In this document: positions 1 through 10,360 of the stretch, in pieces
Layout: each line of letters starts with the position of its first letter
Position numbering within the stretch: the stretch's first letter is position 1
Program-made: the position numbers and the translations under genes
The notes under the pieces: generated by a model
What the model was told of the DNA's origin: nothing
Database searches by the model: none
Seen by the model: only the letters and a program-made list of their open reading frames with translations
Origin: Cryptomeria japonica
Taxonomy: Eukaryota; Streptophyta; Pinopsida; Cupressales; Cupressaceae
NCBI RefSeq assembly: GCF_030272615.1
Contig: NC_081407.1
Location: forward strand, 154,455,548 to 154,519,547
DNA length: 64,000 bases
Reading direction: 5' to 3'

Positions 1-1
1 G

Positions 2-947
2 TGGAAACAATATATGGATGACACCAATGTCTGTTGGCTACACGGCTTGGACAAGTTAGAGGAGTTTCATATTCACCTCAAAAATGTTTCTCCTTCTTTC
101 GCCTTCACCAAAGAGCTTGAATCTAATAACCATTACCTTTCTTGATGTCTTAATCTATAAAAAACTTGATGGATCCCTTGTTCGTCGGGTGTTTCGCAAA
201 ACTACCCACACTGACTTATATATTCATTCGGCTTCTCATCACCACCCTAGCTAGAAAGTTGGGATCCTCAAAACCCTTTCTTTAAGAGCCCATCAGATTG
301 GTGACGATGATAACTTAAACTAAGAGCTCTCCCATCTTCGTCAAGTCTTCAGATGGAATGGCTACTCTAACAAGAAGATCACTAGGGCCTTCCTCCAAGC
401 CAAATCTTATTTCCTCTCCATTTCTAACCCCATGCCCTCTCCTCCTTCTCTGGCCCCATTTGTTTCTCTCCCTTATGTTGAAGGCATATCACACAAGATT
501 TCAAAAATCCTTCTGAAAAAAGGTCTTTGTTGTGCCTTCAAACTTGTTTCCACCATTAAGAGACATGCTCCCCCGCTTAAAGACACTAGGGATGCCTTCT
601 TAGAGTCAGGTGTCTACAAGATTTTATGCTCCTGTGGAGCCCCATACATTGGAGAAACAGGTCATTCATTCATGACTAGAATAAAAGAGCATGGCGTCGA
701 TATTAAGCATGAACGTGCCCTCAAATCAACCTTAGTTGAGCATTTGTCAGCTACCAAGCATCATATTTGTTTGGAGGACACTCAGATATTGTGTAGGGAG
801 AACAACTTTTTCAAAAGGAAAGTTAAAGAGGCTATTGCTATTATTCATCACCCCTCCAATCTTAATCGTGGTGATGGGTTAAACCTTAGTATCTCGTGGC
901 ACCCTCTGCTTTCTGCCCTCCATTATCATCCCCACCCCCTGCCTTGA
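2..947 (+). pseudogene. Penelope-like RT C-terminus plus GIY-YIG endonuclease, decayed
   Basis: The frame opening at base 2 shows the RT active-site box YMDD within WKQYMDDTNV. A frameshift near 138 moves reading to the frame that starts FLDVLIYKKLDG and continues with a VFRKTTHTDLYIH block, as in Penelope RT and linker regions. Stops occur near 252 (TAG) and 318 (TAA). The frame is then open from about 321 to 947. In it, the block SGVYKILCSCGAPYIGETG at about 607-660 is the GIY-YIG nuclease core, here in the CxC...YIGETG form of Penelope elements, followed by RIKEH. These enzymes copy RNA into DNA and nick the target. The stops and frameshift make this copy inactive. Confidence 0.8.
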
Positions 948-1011
948 TTTCTCCCCCTCTTTCTTTAATCTTTTTCCTCTAAGCGTCTCTCGCTTCCTCT
1001 TATGGTTTATT

Positions 1012-1015
1012 TGCA

Positions 1016-1056
<41 letters not shown>

Positions 1057-1103
1057 ATATATGTATATGTATATATGTATATATATGTATATGTATATAT
1101 ATG

Positions 1104-1135
<32 letters not shown>

Positions 1136-1169
1136 TGTATGTATGTATGTATGTATGTATATATATGTG

Positions 1170-1232
<63 letters not shown>

Positions 1233-1299
1233 TTGTGTGTACACACCTATAGATATCTATATATATATACATATACATACACACACACACACACATACA

Positions 1300-1335
<36 letters not shown>

Positions 1336-1344
1336 TATATATAA
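1012..1344. repeat. Compound microsatellite forming a large inverted repeat
   Basis: TA/TATG tracts (about 1012-1160) and GT tracts (about 1178-1232) are followed, past a short AT-rich centre near 1245-1280, by CA tracts (about 1279-1293), TACA repeats (about 1294-1327) and TA repeats. The right half is the reverse complement in kind of the left half, so the strand could fold into a long hairpin. All open frames here are repeat artefacts. Confidence 0.9.
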
Positions 1345-1581
1345 TTTCTTTTATTCTCTTTTTTGTTTTTTATAGGTTTGTTTGTGTTGCTAGGCTTTTC
1401 TTTTTCCTTTTTTCTTTTTTCTTTGGGTGGTTTTCCTAGGGGTTTTTTGTCATCCAACCTTTAGGTGGTCTTTTTTTCTTTTTTTCTTTTTCTTTTTTCC
1501 TTGATCCTCGTGCCCTCCCCTACCCCACATCTCTTTATATTCTGTCTCAAATCTGCAACTCAACATCTTTCATATCTTTGG

Positions 1582-1640
1582 AATTCTTTTCATCCTGATG
1601 ATGAATCACGGAGTGTGATTCAAAACATTGATGGGAAAAA
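1582..1640 (+). ncRNA. Degraded hammerhead-ribozyme-like motif
   Basis: CTGATGA at 1595-1601 is followed by a hairpin whose arms are 1602-1609 and 1615-1622, then AAAAC at 1622-1626, ATT, and GATGGG at 1630-1635. The strand 1585-1594 (ending TTTTCATC) can pair with GATGGGAAAA from 1630, giving stem I. This is the hammerhead order stem I, CUGAUGA, stem II, GAAA, stem III, cleavage site, stem I. The core bases G of GAAAC and those of the cleavage triplet are altered. Each change is what CpG deamination would give, so this copy should not cleave. Hammerheads are known in Penelope-like elements. Confidence 0.5.
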
Positions 1641-1689
1641 AATACACACAATCGAATCCATAAAACTTCATAAGAAAACTTGTTGAATT

Positions 1690-3230
1690 TAAGTGCCCAT
1701 TATTCTTAAAGAGCCTAGTTATAATTTCCTCTATTAGCATTGTGTGGGTTGTGAATATTATGTGTCTTTTATGTAAATGTATTTGAAATAGCTTGAATGA
1801 TAATCTAATATATCTCACAGTTTAACTGATGGGAGATACAAGATGAACCACTTTGATGCCAATAATCTTAATATTGGGCAGACTTGGGGACAATGCTATA
1901 AATCTAGATTTAGATGCATTATTTGTATGCAAAAGTAATGTGGCATAAAGAACCAAACAAAGAACACTAGAATTGAAAATTTATATATTAATATGTATAT
2001 GTCTAATAAATGACATACTCTAGAGGGAAATGAATGGTTTGTATATTTTCTCTCTATCATATATCTCTTTCTTCTTATGTCACAACTATATTTATAAATT
2101 ATATGCTTGTAAAGATAAAGGGTCATTTTAAAGTTAAAATAGTTAATCTTTCATGAATGACACTTCATATCGTTATGGTCTAGAGTAATGGTCAATCATT
2201 CTATTGACAAATGATGCACCATGAAAGGGCTTTAGAAAGTGTGATAAATTCTTATATCATTCTTTTAGATTTTGTGTGAAATTATACATATGATGAATTA
2301 TAAACTATGACCTATGTGCACTAGTGTATGTTGGTGTAAATGTGGTATTGAACAAGGATATATTTGCCTATGAAGTTGTGAAACATGATCCTTGGTAAAT
2401 ATGCTTGAGTGATATATAATGCAAAGGGCTATACAAGAGTTTTATGATATCATTTGCATTATGAAATGTGAGTCCAATCATTGCACACTGGTGCATGAAA
2501 TAAGGAGCTATGCACAAGGGCATGTCATGGTTTTTTGCATTATGTAGTGGCACATGAAGTAGCACGTTATAGAAATTGGCAACACATGATTCCTAGCACT
2601 AAATTTGATTCGCACTACTATTATGTGAAATATTGAGGTTGGCTTGCATGCTTGTGTAGTAGTACACGAATCACTATGATGTTATCATGATGTTCTTATG
2701 TGAATGCTTGTTTCTTTTAGGTTCTAGCACATGATTTAAAATGTATAAAATATGTGCTTAAACAAAGCATAGCATACTCTAAACATGTGTTAAGTCAGCG
2801 TTAAAAAGACAATAGAAAGTGGTCAACAAGGGTGAATTTAAAACTTAAGATTTACAAGTTCAAAGTTCAAATAAGTGCATGTAGAAGTAACCTAAGTGAG
2901 CTATGAACCTACAAATCTAAACCAAGGTGGTGAATGGGAGTTCTAGAATTGGAAAGTTCTAATTCTTAGAGATAAGTGATAATAGGGTTTAGGCTAAGAT
3001 AAGGTCTTGAGATTGAGACAAAAAATTTATTGCCTAAAAAATAATCTAATTGAAATGCACTGAAAACATATAAGAGAAAAGAACACAAATATACAATTTT
3101 CACCATTACAAATATATACTCTTATTTTTATTTTTTAAATATAAAATAATTATTTATAATGAAAGTATTATTATTTAATCTACTAACCAAATTTGACATA
3201 ACATAATGTTATGAAATATGAATTTTTATG
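1690..3230. other. Intergenic AT-rich sequence, nothing recognised
   Basis: No convincing coding frame, RNA gene or element terminus was seen. The sequence is AT-rich with short open frames only. Confidence 0.6.
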
Positions 3231-3978
3231 ACCCGGATTTGATTCCACTGAATGTTTTCTTCTGTAAAACACCCTCATATTTTATCGCTTTGTTCTGCAA
3301 ACAGGGTTTCAGAAAGCGGAAAGGATTTGTACTGTTGCCATGTTTGCCTTCAACAAATTGAGAACGGCTTCTAATTTTTTAATAAAAGCTTTTAGCAGCC
3401 AGAACATCTGCACTTCAGTTCAACGACCAACTTAAAATAACAGTAGAAAGTACGTGGAAAAAGTATTACACTCCGCTCATCTCTCTACGCCTGTAAACTC
3501 AAAACTACCCTTACAAATTTCTGAGAGAATCACATCTCCATTCTTACAAACGTGATTTCTCACACGCTTCAATTATTCCGCAGGTTAACGTGCCGCAACA
3601 TCACGGCATAAAAATGGAGTCTCTAATAAAGATATTAATTCCTCACAGAAAATACATGATGAAAATCGTACTGTCAAACAGATAATATTCGTTTCTGTGA
3701 ACAAGGTTTCCAATATTAACAGTACACATTGTACTTGTAAATGTATGAAGACAAGTCGGTCCCGCGAAAAAAGTGTAGCCGCAGCGCCTCTATTAAATTA
3801 CAGAAGTTTCAAAACCACAGATTTAATTTACATTATCCGAATTCTTGAGGTCAAAATTGCTTCAACGATATAAACAATAAATTTTCAATCATCTGTATAA
3901 AAAACATCACCGGGTTCAAGCATGATGTGAAATAAATCATAGAAATATATGAGAGAATAGATTGCAATGAGCTGAGAG

Positions 3979-4670
3979 CATTATAGAAATGATTATTTAG
4001 TGATGTTTAACTGTATAAGCGAGCATTTTCAAGAGCAGATCCAGGAAAACTGGAAAATATACCCAATGACGCATTTCTGTGACTATTTAACAGTAGTATG
4101 AAAATTGCTCGGCTATATATTATAGATATTTTATAGCCTAACGGGCTTTCATTTGCAGACATAAAGAAATAAATAAATGAAGAAAAACAGTCGGATTTGT
4201 AGTCATTAGTGCTGTTTAAATGTATAAGCGAGCATTTCCAAGAGCAGTTTCAGAAAAATTGAAAATATGCACAATGAGACATTTCTGTGACGATTTAACC
4301 GCAATAACAGAATTGCTCGGCTATGCACTATAATAATTTAATAACCTGACGGGCTTTCATTTGCAGACATAAAGAAACAAATAAAAGAAGAACAACAGTC
4401 GGATTTGCAGTCATTTTCAACGTATAAGCGAAGAACAAGCATTATAGAAATGATTATTTAGCGCTTTTTAAATGTATAAGCGAGCATTTCCAAGAACAGA
4501 TTCAGTAAAATTGAAAATATACCGAATGAAACATTTCTGTGACGATTTAACGGCATAACAGAATTGCTTGGCTTTGCACTATAAATATTTCATAACCTAG
4601 CGGGCTTTCATTTGCAGACATGGAAAAACAAATAAAGAAGAACAACAGTCGGATTTGCAGTCAAATATAT
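3979..4670. repeat. Three imperfect tandem copies downstream of the glutaredoxin gene
   Basis: A unit of about 200 bp recurs. Its landmarks are GTATAAGCGAGCATTT (starting 4013, 4222 and 4474), a GACGATTTAAC-like block, a GGGCTTTCATTTGCAGACAT block and a CAGTCGGATTTGCAGTC end. Start-to-start spacings are 209 and 252 bp. The third spacing is longer because it includes an extra partial unit near 4420 and the block GCATTATAGAAATGATTATT, which also precedes copy 1. No coding potential is visible. The rest of 3230-4994 contains nothing else recognised. Confidence 0.8.
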
Positions 4671-4994
4671 GTGACTTAATATTAATATTATGTAACAAAC
4701 GGAAGCAGGCCGAGTTGCCTTGGGGCATATAAAGCCGAGCTAAACTTCGACGCCCACAACAGAAAGATAAAAAAACAGCAGAACTCTATACAAAATTAAA
4801 TATCCATCCATCTCACGAACCGAAACCAAACCCCTCCCCCACCCATACCCCAATCTTAAACATAAAAAACAACTTAAAGTTAGCGGTTCAAGTCCCCGGA
4901 AAAGAAGAACCAGCAAAATGGAGACTGAAAACCCTAGCGCATCATCAAACAAAGCTATGAACAATTGAAGGCAGAGAGACCAAAAAAAAAGATC

Positions 4995-5414
4995 TCAGAG
5001 CCACAATGCTCCAGCTTCCTTCAACAAAGGAACAAGGGAGCCATTAATATGAGACGCCATTACACGGTCGAGACCGCCGACAAGCTTTCCCCCAACGAAC
5101 ACAGCGGGCACAGACTGGCCGCTGCCGAGCAATCTGAGCAGAGCCTTTTCCATCTCCTTCCCGCCGTGCTCTTCATCAATCTCATAAACAGTCGGATTCA
5201 CTCCCAACCCGCAGAAGAGCCGCTTCACAACATGGCACATACAGCACGAACTAATGCTGAAAACCACCACGGCATTCTCAGACGCCAAGCGTTCGATTCT
5301 CTCTAGCGGCGACATCATCCTCGACGACTGCTCCGATTGCCCAGAAAGCTGAAGCGATGTCCTCTCGCCATAGGAACCCTCACCAAACTGATAAGCTCTT
5401 GCGTGATACTGCAT
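4995..5414 (-). CDS. CC-type (ROXY-class) glutaredoxin
   Basis: Intact single-exon gene of 139 codons. The start is the ATG at 5414, giving [10 protein letters not shown], in keeping with the MQY start common in this plant class; the upstream in-frame TTG is not used. The active site is CCMC in [15 protein letters not shown], the CC-type signature. It is followed by [10 protein letters not shown], the [14 protein letters not shown] glutathione-binding block (cis-proline TVP-like motif), and the C-terminal ALWL that interacts with TGA bZIP partners in this family. An N-terminal extension of about 45 residues is Ser/Gln rich. Family members are small redox proteins of cytosol and nucleus that act with TGA transcription factors in development and stress responses. 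This is the only clearly intact host gene in the window. Its exact orthologue cannot be named by eye. Confidence 0.93.
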   Translation of the reverse strand: MQYHARAYQFGEGSYGERTSLQLSGQSEQSSRMMSPLERIERLASENAVVVFSISSCCMCHVVKRLFCGLGVNPTVYEIDEEHGGKEMEKALLRLLGSGQSVPAVFVGGKLVGGLDRVMASHINGSLVPLLKEAGALWL

Positions 5415-5492
5415 TTTCAATTACAAGCAGAAACACAAAGAAAACAGAATCAGAATGAATTGATGTGATGAGCAGTTGGAACTTGTTGGGGG

Positions 5493-5502
5493 GATATATA
5501 CA
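5493..5502 (-). promoter_or_regulatory. TATA box of the glutaredoxin gene
   Basis: On the minus strand the sequence TGTATATATCCC lies about 80 bp upstream of the ATG. That leaves about 50 bp for a 5' leader, a normal plant spacing. No other TATA-like run sits nearer the start. Confidence 0.6.
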
Positions 5503-5659
5503 CATTCCAACCTTTGTCTTCTAGTGCAAACCCAAACCCCTACTCTTAACCTACTCCCTCCCCTTCCTAGCCCATAATGATTATTACCATGCATTCTCAT
5601 CCCACCATAAACAACATGCCATGGCTAAATGGATGACACACATGGCTTAAATCTCAGAA

Positions 5660-6060
5660 TTTATCGATGACGTTAATGCCGCCTCAATCCCACGTCATTC
5701 TAAGAAAAGAATGTCCATGATGGCTCGATCCATGGGCATGCTCATGGGGAATCGTGAAGCTCAGGAAATTAGAAGGATGATGATGTCGCGGCGAGGCAAT
5801 GGCTCCGCATGCGGCGCCATGTCACGAATAATCAGAGGAAAATGAAGAGAATGTCGCACGTACGAAACCGACAGCGCCTCACGCCGCTGCGTCTGCCTGT
5901 TGCCCTCCCTTTCCTTCCTTCCATTCTATTCCACGAGTCACGGTGACCCACGACCCATGACCCGTCTCGTCGGGTCTGTCCGTATATTTGGTAGTCCTGT
6001 CGTGACAGGAGAACGGTAGTTTTTCTCAGTCCTGTCGTGAGAGGAGATGTGACGTGTTAC
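5660..6060. promoter_or_regulatory. ACGT-core (bZIP/TGA-type) motifs upstream of the glutaredoxin gene
   Basis: GATGACGTTA near 5666, CCACGTCATT near 5690 and GTGACGTGTT near 6049 contain TGACG or ACGT cores recognised by bZIP factors. They lie 250-640 bp upstream of the ATG. This region also has the perfect palindrome TCCTGTCGTGACAGGA at 5995-6010. A near copy, with the right arm altered to GAGAGGA, is at 6030-6045. Binding is not shown by sequence alone. Confidence 0.4.
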
Positions 6061-6329
6061 TGATAGTGTTGTGTGTGTTGCCTATGAGAGCTAAGGGAAA
6101 CGCAGGGACAAAAGAAAGCAAAAAGCTGTGGGAGGCGTGGCATGCCGTCATAGTCAAAACCCACGTCTTTCTCTCTTTCCCTTCCACTCTGCTCCTCCTG
6201 ACTCCCACTCCCTGCTTGTGACAAAACATGCGTTTTACATTTCTGTCCTGACACTTTTAAAAATTAATTTGACCATTGGGTCAAACAAGGTCGCTACTGC
6301 TATACTTCCTAGCTGTTTAAATTAACCAG

Positions 6330-9240
6330 CCAGATATTAGTTTTTACACGTCTTTTATGTTGCGTTTTGGAATCTGACCGTATTTCATCTCTTTCTCATG
6401 TTACGTGATAATTATGCTTCGCGACTAAGTTACTCCGTCTCTCGTTCTTTCCTAGTAATTTAGTCTGGTTTTTTATTGGTTCGGGTTCATTGTATGTTTT
6501 TACATGTATGGAATATTACGGCACAACCATATTCATATCACCCATTATTATGATAACTGGAAGTTCACAATTTAAGTATTCTGTTTGACGAGGTAAGGAG
6601 GGACAAAATTGCAAACTTATTTATCACTGAAGATTAGATTTAAAGAGGAGGTTAGAATCAGGATAAGGTTGGTATTCTGTTTTTAGGAGATTGTATATGT
6701 TTTTGAGTGCCATAGGCTGTTTTGATATCATTGTAAAACTTATAGACAAGGAATCCAAAAGTAATCTTCATTTCAACATGGATTATCAATTATGATTTTT
6801 TTTTTGTTTTCTGATTTCTTGTTATTACAAATATGATTATAAGTTATATAAATAATCATTTTTTGATTAGTAACTTCTTGTTAATAAGAAGATGAGTAGA
6901 AGCTGTATAAATAACCATTTTTTTTATTTTAAATATAAAGATTGAAAGATATTTATTTTGTCAAATTCATTTAGATTATGATTCTTATTGTACCTCTTAT
7001 TTTAATATAATTACTACATGGAATATAATTCTAATCTTATGTTATGTTTTAATGTAATTATATTTTATTAAACAACAATTTTTGAATCATTTGACTCAAA
7101 GACTATTTTCTAAATTTTAAAAATACTAGTATATTTTATCACTGGAATTCTGTTTTTAGGAAATTGTAAATTGTTTTTTAGTGTCATAGGTTCTCTTGAC
7201 ATCATGAACGTTATTAAAATCTTTTATTTATTTATTTATTTATTCAACGTTTTATTTTTTATTTTTTATTTTAAATAAAAATATTGAAAGAGATTTATTT
7301 TGTCAAATTCATTTACATTATGATTCTTATTATATCTTTTATTTAATATAATTATTACACATAATATAATTCTAATCTTACGCCTTGTTTTAATGTAATT
7401 ATATTTTATTAAACAATAGTTTTTGAATCATTTGACTCAAGGCTACTTTATAAATTTTAAAAAACAATAGTATACTTTTTTTCTATTTTCTTGTTATTTT
7501 TTAATATCTTGAAAGTTTGATCATTTTAGACTTGGAAAGTGCAAACCTCTTTAACATTTTTTTTCATGACTTTAGACCCTAAGAATTAGTAAATTTTAAT
7601 AAATGTTAACTTTTTATAATGATTTTTAAAAATTAATTTATATATATAATGCTTTTAAAGGGTTTTACATTAGGGACTTTCAAAGTTAATACTCCACATA
7701 TCCTTGCACATGGAATTATATAGAAATGATGGATTGAAGTGTTAAGAGAAAGAAAAATGGGCTTAAAAAATGTTCAAAGTGTGTTGAGAAAGTAAGGAAT
7801 AAAATGAAGAGTGTTGGGGGAGGTGAATATGATATTGGGAAAAAGAGAAGTGGTCTTAGGAAAGGTTAATGAGTATTGTGAAGAATGGAAATTCAGTAGA
7901 AAAGGGTGGTAAATATGATAATATTGATGTATGGAGAAAGAGAGGGAGTTTTGGGAAAGTTTAAGAGGGTATTGTTGAAATAAGAAGTGATTTTAGATTA
8001 GGAGAAAATAAAGTAGGAACGCATAAATTAAGCATTGTATTTATTATAATAGAGTTTGGTAAGGATTGGTTGTAAGGAGAAGCTAAAGGGATAAATGAGT
8101 GAAGTTTATGAAAGGGTATGAGGATTTTGTGAGAATCTAGAGGGTTTTTTTGTAAAGAATTAGTGGGGATAGGAACTTATGGGTGGTGGAAAATTAAGGT
8201 TAGGTATCTTGCAATAAAATATTGGGAAAGAAAAAACTTGTTATTGGGTTGTTCCTAGAGGTAGGAAAAGGATATATAAATAGATAAAATATGTGTGGGC
8301 AATGGCTATAGGTTGAAATAAGGTGTTGGGATAAGAAGGAATATTTTGAATGTATCACATAAGGTTGTAAAGGTTATAGTAAATACAATTTTTTGGCTAT
8401 ATATAATCTAAGAAGGAAAAATATAGTGATGTGAATATTCTTGTTCAAAAGAGTGAAGATAATGGGTCAACTAAAGACTTGCAAAAGTTGATAGCAACTC
8501 ATTCTTGTATCTTTATTTTATTTTTTGACTTAATTCGAAAAGAATTTATGTTCAAAGAAAAGAAATAGTTTAGGTTATTAAGTTTTTATTCAAAAATAAA
8601 AATAAATCATGGATGAGAAGGTTGGATTCACCAAATAAAAGTTAGGAAAAGAGAAGTATTGAATAAAAATATAACAAGAGAAAATCAAACACTTTCATCT
8701 GTGCCAAGTGTTGAAATAGCCTATAAAATAGGAGTAACTATGACTATGACTCTGACTCCTTATTATAAGAAAACTAGAAACAATGACACTAAAATGATTT
8801 GTAAGAAAAAAGATTCAAAAATGAAATCTAAGCACCTAGAAATTAATGGGTCTTACACAAGAAATAGGTCATAAATAACTATAAAATAGAAAGAAGGGAC
8901 TCCCCACTCTAAAGAATTTTTAATATACTAATCATTTTTTAACACAATTCTATTTATTTATTTAAAATTTATTCAACTATCAATCCTAAAATATTCCATA
9001 CTTATTATAATTTTTTGGGGGAGTTGTTATTTATTCCCTTATACATTATACTCAAGGTGTCTTTGACCAATGTATATGAGTACATGTAAATCTCATCACA
9101 AAATCATTGGAAGTAATGGTAAAGATTGATTGATCTCTCTAGCAAAAGAAAAAACCAGCATTTCCTCCTAAAAATCAAGTGCCTATCTCTAGCTTTTTCA
9201 ACTTCCACCCCAATAGTAAATCCCAATAAATAACTCATCC
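6330..9240. other. AT-rich sequence with an imperfect duplication
   Basis: Two related segments occur. The first begins with TATTCTGTTTTTAGGAGATTG near 6673 and includes a GATTGAAAGATATTTATTTT block near 6940. The second begins near 7146 and has the matching blocks only about 140 bp downstream, so it has lost internal sequence. Both share TTTGTCAAATTCATTTA and TTTTTGAATCATTTGACTCAA. The rest (7500-9240) is purine-rich on the plus strand without a credible gene. Confidence 0.6.
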
Positions 9241-10360
9241 CAATCACACCGTACAGTGCCACGTCAGTACAAAAACCTGCCGAGAAATAAGTCATGGGAT
9301 AACGATTAAAAAAATAATAACAAATAAATAAATTAACGAGAATTCGCCGGACTTCAAGCCTTATAACCTTTTACCATGTTTCAGTTAGAATAATGAGAGG
9401 GAGACAGCCCGTCGACAAATGTCTGTGAATGGAAAATGGTGCAACCGTTATTTTTTGGAGCTCCAAGAAGCATATTCGAGTGGATCCCTCTTGGAAATGT
9501 TGTTCCCTTCGTTTAGCGAGGGTTTGATGACGTGTCATAAGTTTGTCTGGTTCGATCATGTATTCCAACGAAATGCACAGCTGACGTCAGACCTTGCGCG
9601 TGCAGCTGCATTTTCCATTTCCAATCTTTACAGTTAGCGTCAGAAGAAAAACACAATCTCCGGAGCGGCTGGCCTGCCAAGTCAGCACCTCCATTAATGG
9701 CGTAAGTTTGTAAATAATAAGGATAATCAATGCATAATGAATGGAGTCTGCAGGATCCCGTCGATCGGAAAGGAGCAGATCTGAAGAAGGAATTTCACGG
9801 ATGAGGAATTTTGACGGATCAGAAGTATATATGATAAATGAATCATATGGCTTTAATGATTAGCAGCCGTGAATCTGAGAATAATTGGTGGAAATAATTA
9901 GGGTTTTAAGCGAGGTGCGGCGTTTTAGGCTGTTGATTCGCACGGCGCGGCAGGGAGTCGTAAGTAGTAACGAATTGTTTAGGCAGAGGGCGGCGGAAGG
10001 AGGGAGGACGCAGACATGTGCGTGGTGGTGATGATGATGAGTTCCAGTTGCAGTTGCAGGTGCAGCGCAGTGAAGTGCAGTAAAGATCACAACAATGGCA
10101 ACATAATTCTGCCCGCATGCTGTCGCCAGCGGCTCTTAAGCATTTTTGTCTTTGTTGAGCATGCAGTACGTACACGCCAATCGCAGGTCAGTTTCGACTT
10201 CCAAACCCTAGAAACCCTAGAAACCCTAACCCTACGATATTTTGCCTGCTACATTTTTTATTTTAAATGCTTTCTTCTTGCATGCCGTTGGTAAAGACCT
10301 TTTTCTTTTCAAGTCTCTTGTCCCCGCCTCGAAAGGCGTTTTACAGAGTCTAAGTCCTCT
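9240..10360. other. GC-richer island with ACGT motifs and telo-boxes; gene not resolved
   Basis: Base composition differs from the AT-rich flanks. CCACGTCAG (near 9260), GATGACGTGTCAT (about 9525-9537) and the palindrome TGACGTCA (9582-9589) are bZIP-type sites. AAACCCTA repeats at 10203-10236 form a telo-box cluster of the kind found in plant promoters and 5' leaders. Short open frames on both strands (about 60-90 codons) show no recognisable domain. It may be the promoter or first exon of a host gene or non-coding RNA gene, but no product can be named. Confidence 0.4.

Larger units (their letters stand above)
1..1650 (+). mobile_element. Penelope-like retroelement, 3' part (Dryad-like)
   Basis: The segment holds, in order, the end of a reverse transcriptase, a linker, a GIY-YIG endonuclease, a long microsatellite and a hammerhead-like motif. 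That order is typical of endonuclease-bearing Penelope-like elements. In plants these are known from conifers and are thought to have arrived by ancient horizontal transfer. The element runs off the left edge. Its right limit is set at the end of the hammerhead-like motif and is approximate. Confidence 0.8.

Noticed and set aside
1000-1457. Several open frames of 60-145 codons on both strands
   Set aside because: They are translations of the TA/TG/CA microsatellite and its flanks, with no composition expected of a protein.
4740-5306. Open frames opposite or beside the glutaredoxin gene
   Set aside because: The plus-strand frame at 4965-5306 is the antisense shadow of the glutaredoxin CDS; the 4740-4964 frame has no domain and no support.
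8659-8874. 71-codon plus-strand frame
   Set aside because: Lys/Asn-rich chance frame in AT-rich DNA without start context or neighbours.
10203-10236. Telomere-like AAACCCTA repeats as an interstitial telomere
   Set aside because: Only about four imperfect units; better explained as a promoter telo-box cluster.
9860-10294. Overlapping frames of 76-92 codons on both strands near the telo-boxes
   Set aside because: His/Ser/Cys-rich low-complexity products on both strands of the same DNA; no domain, so not called as genes.
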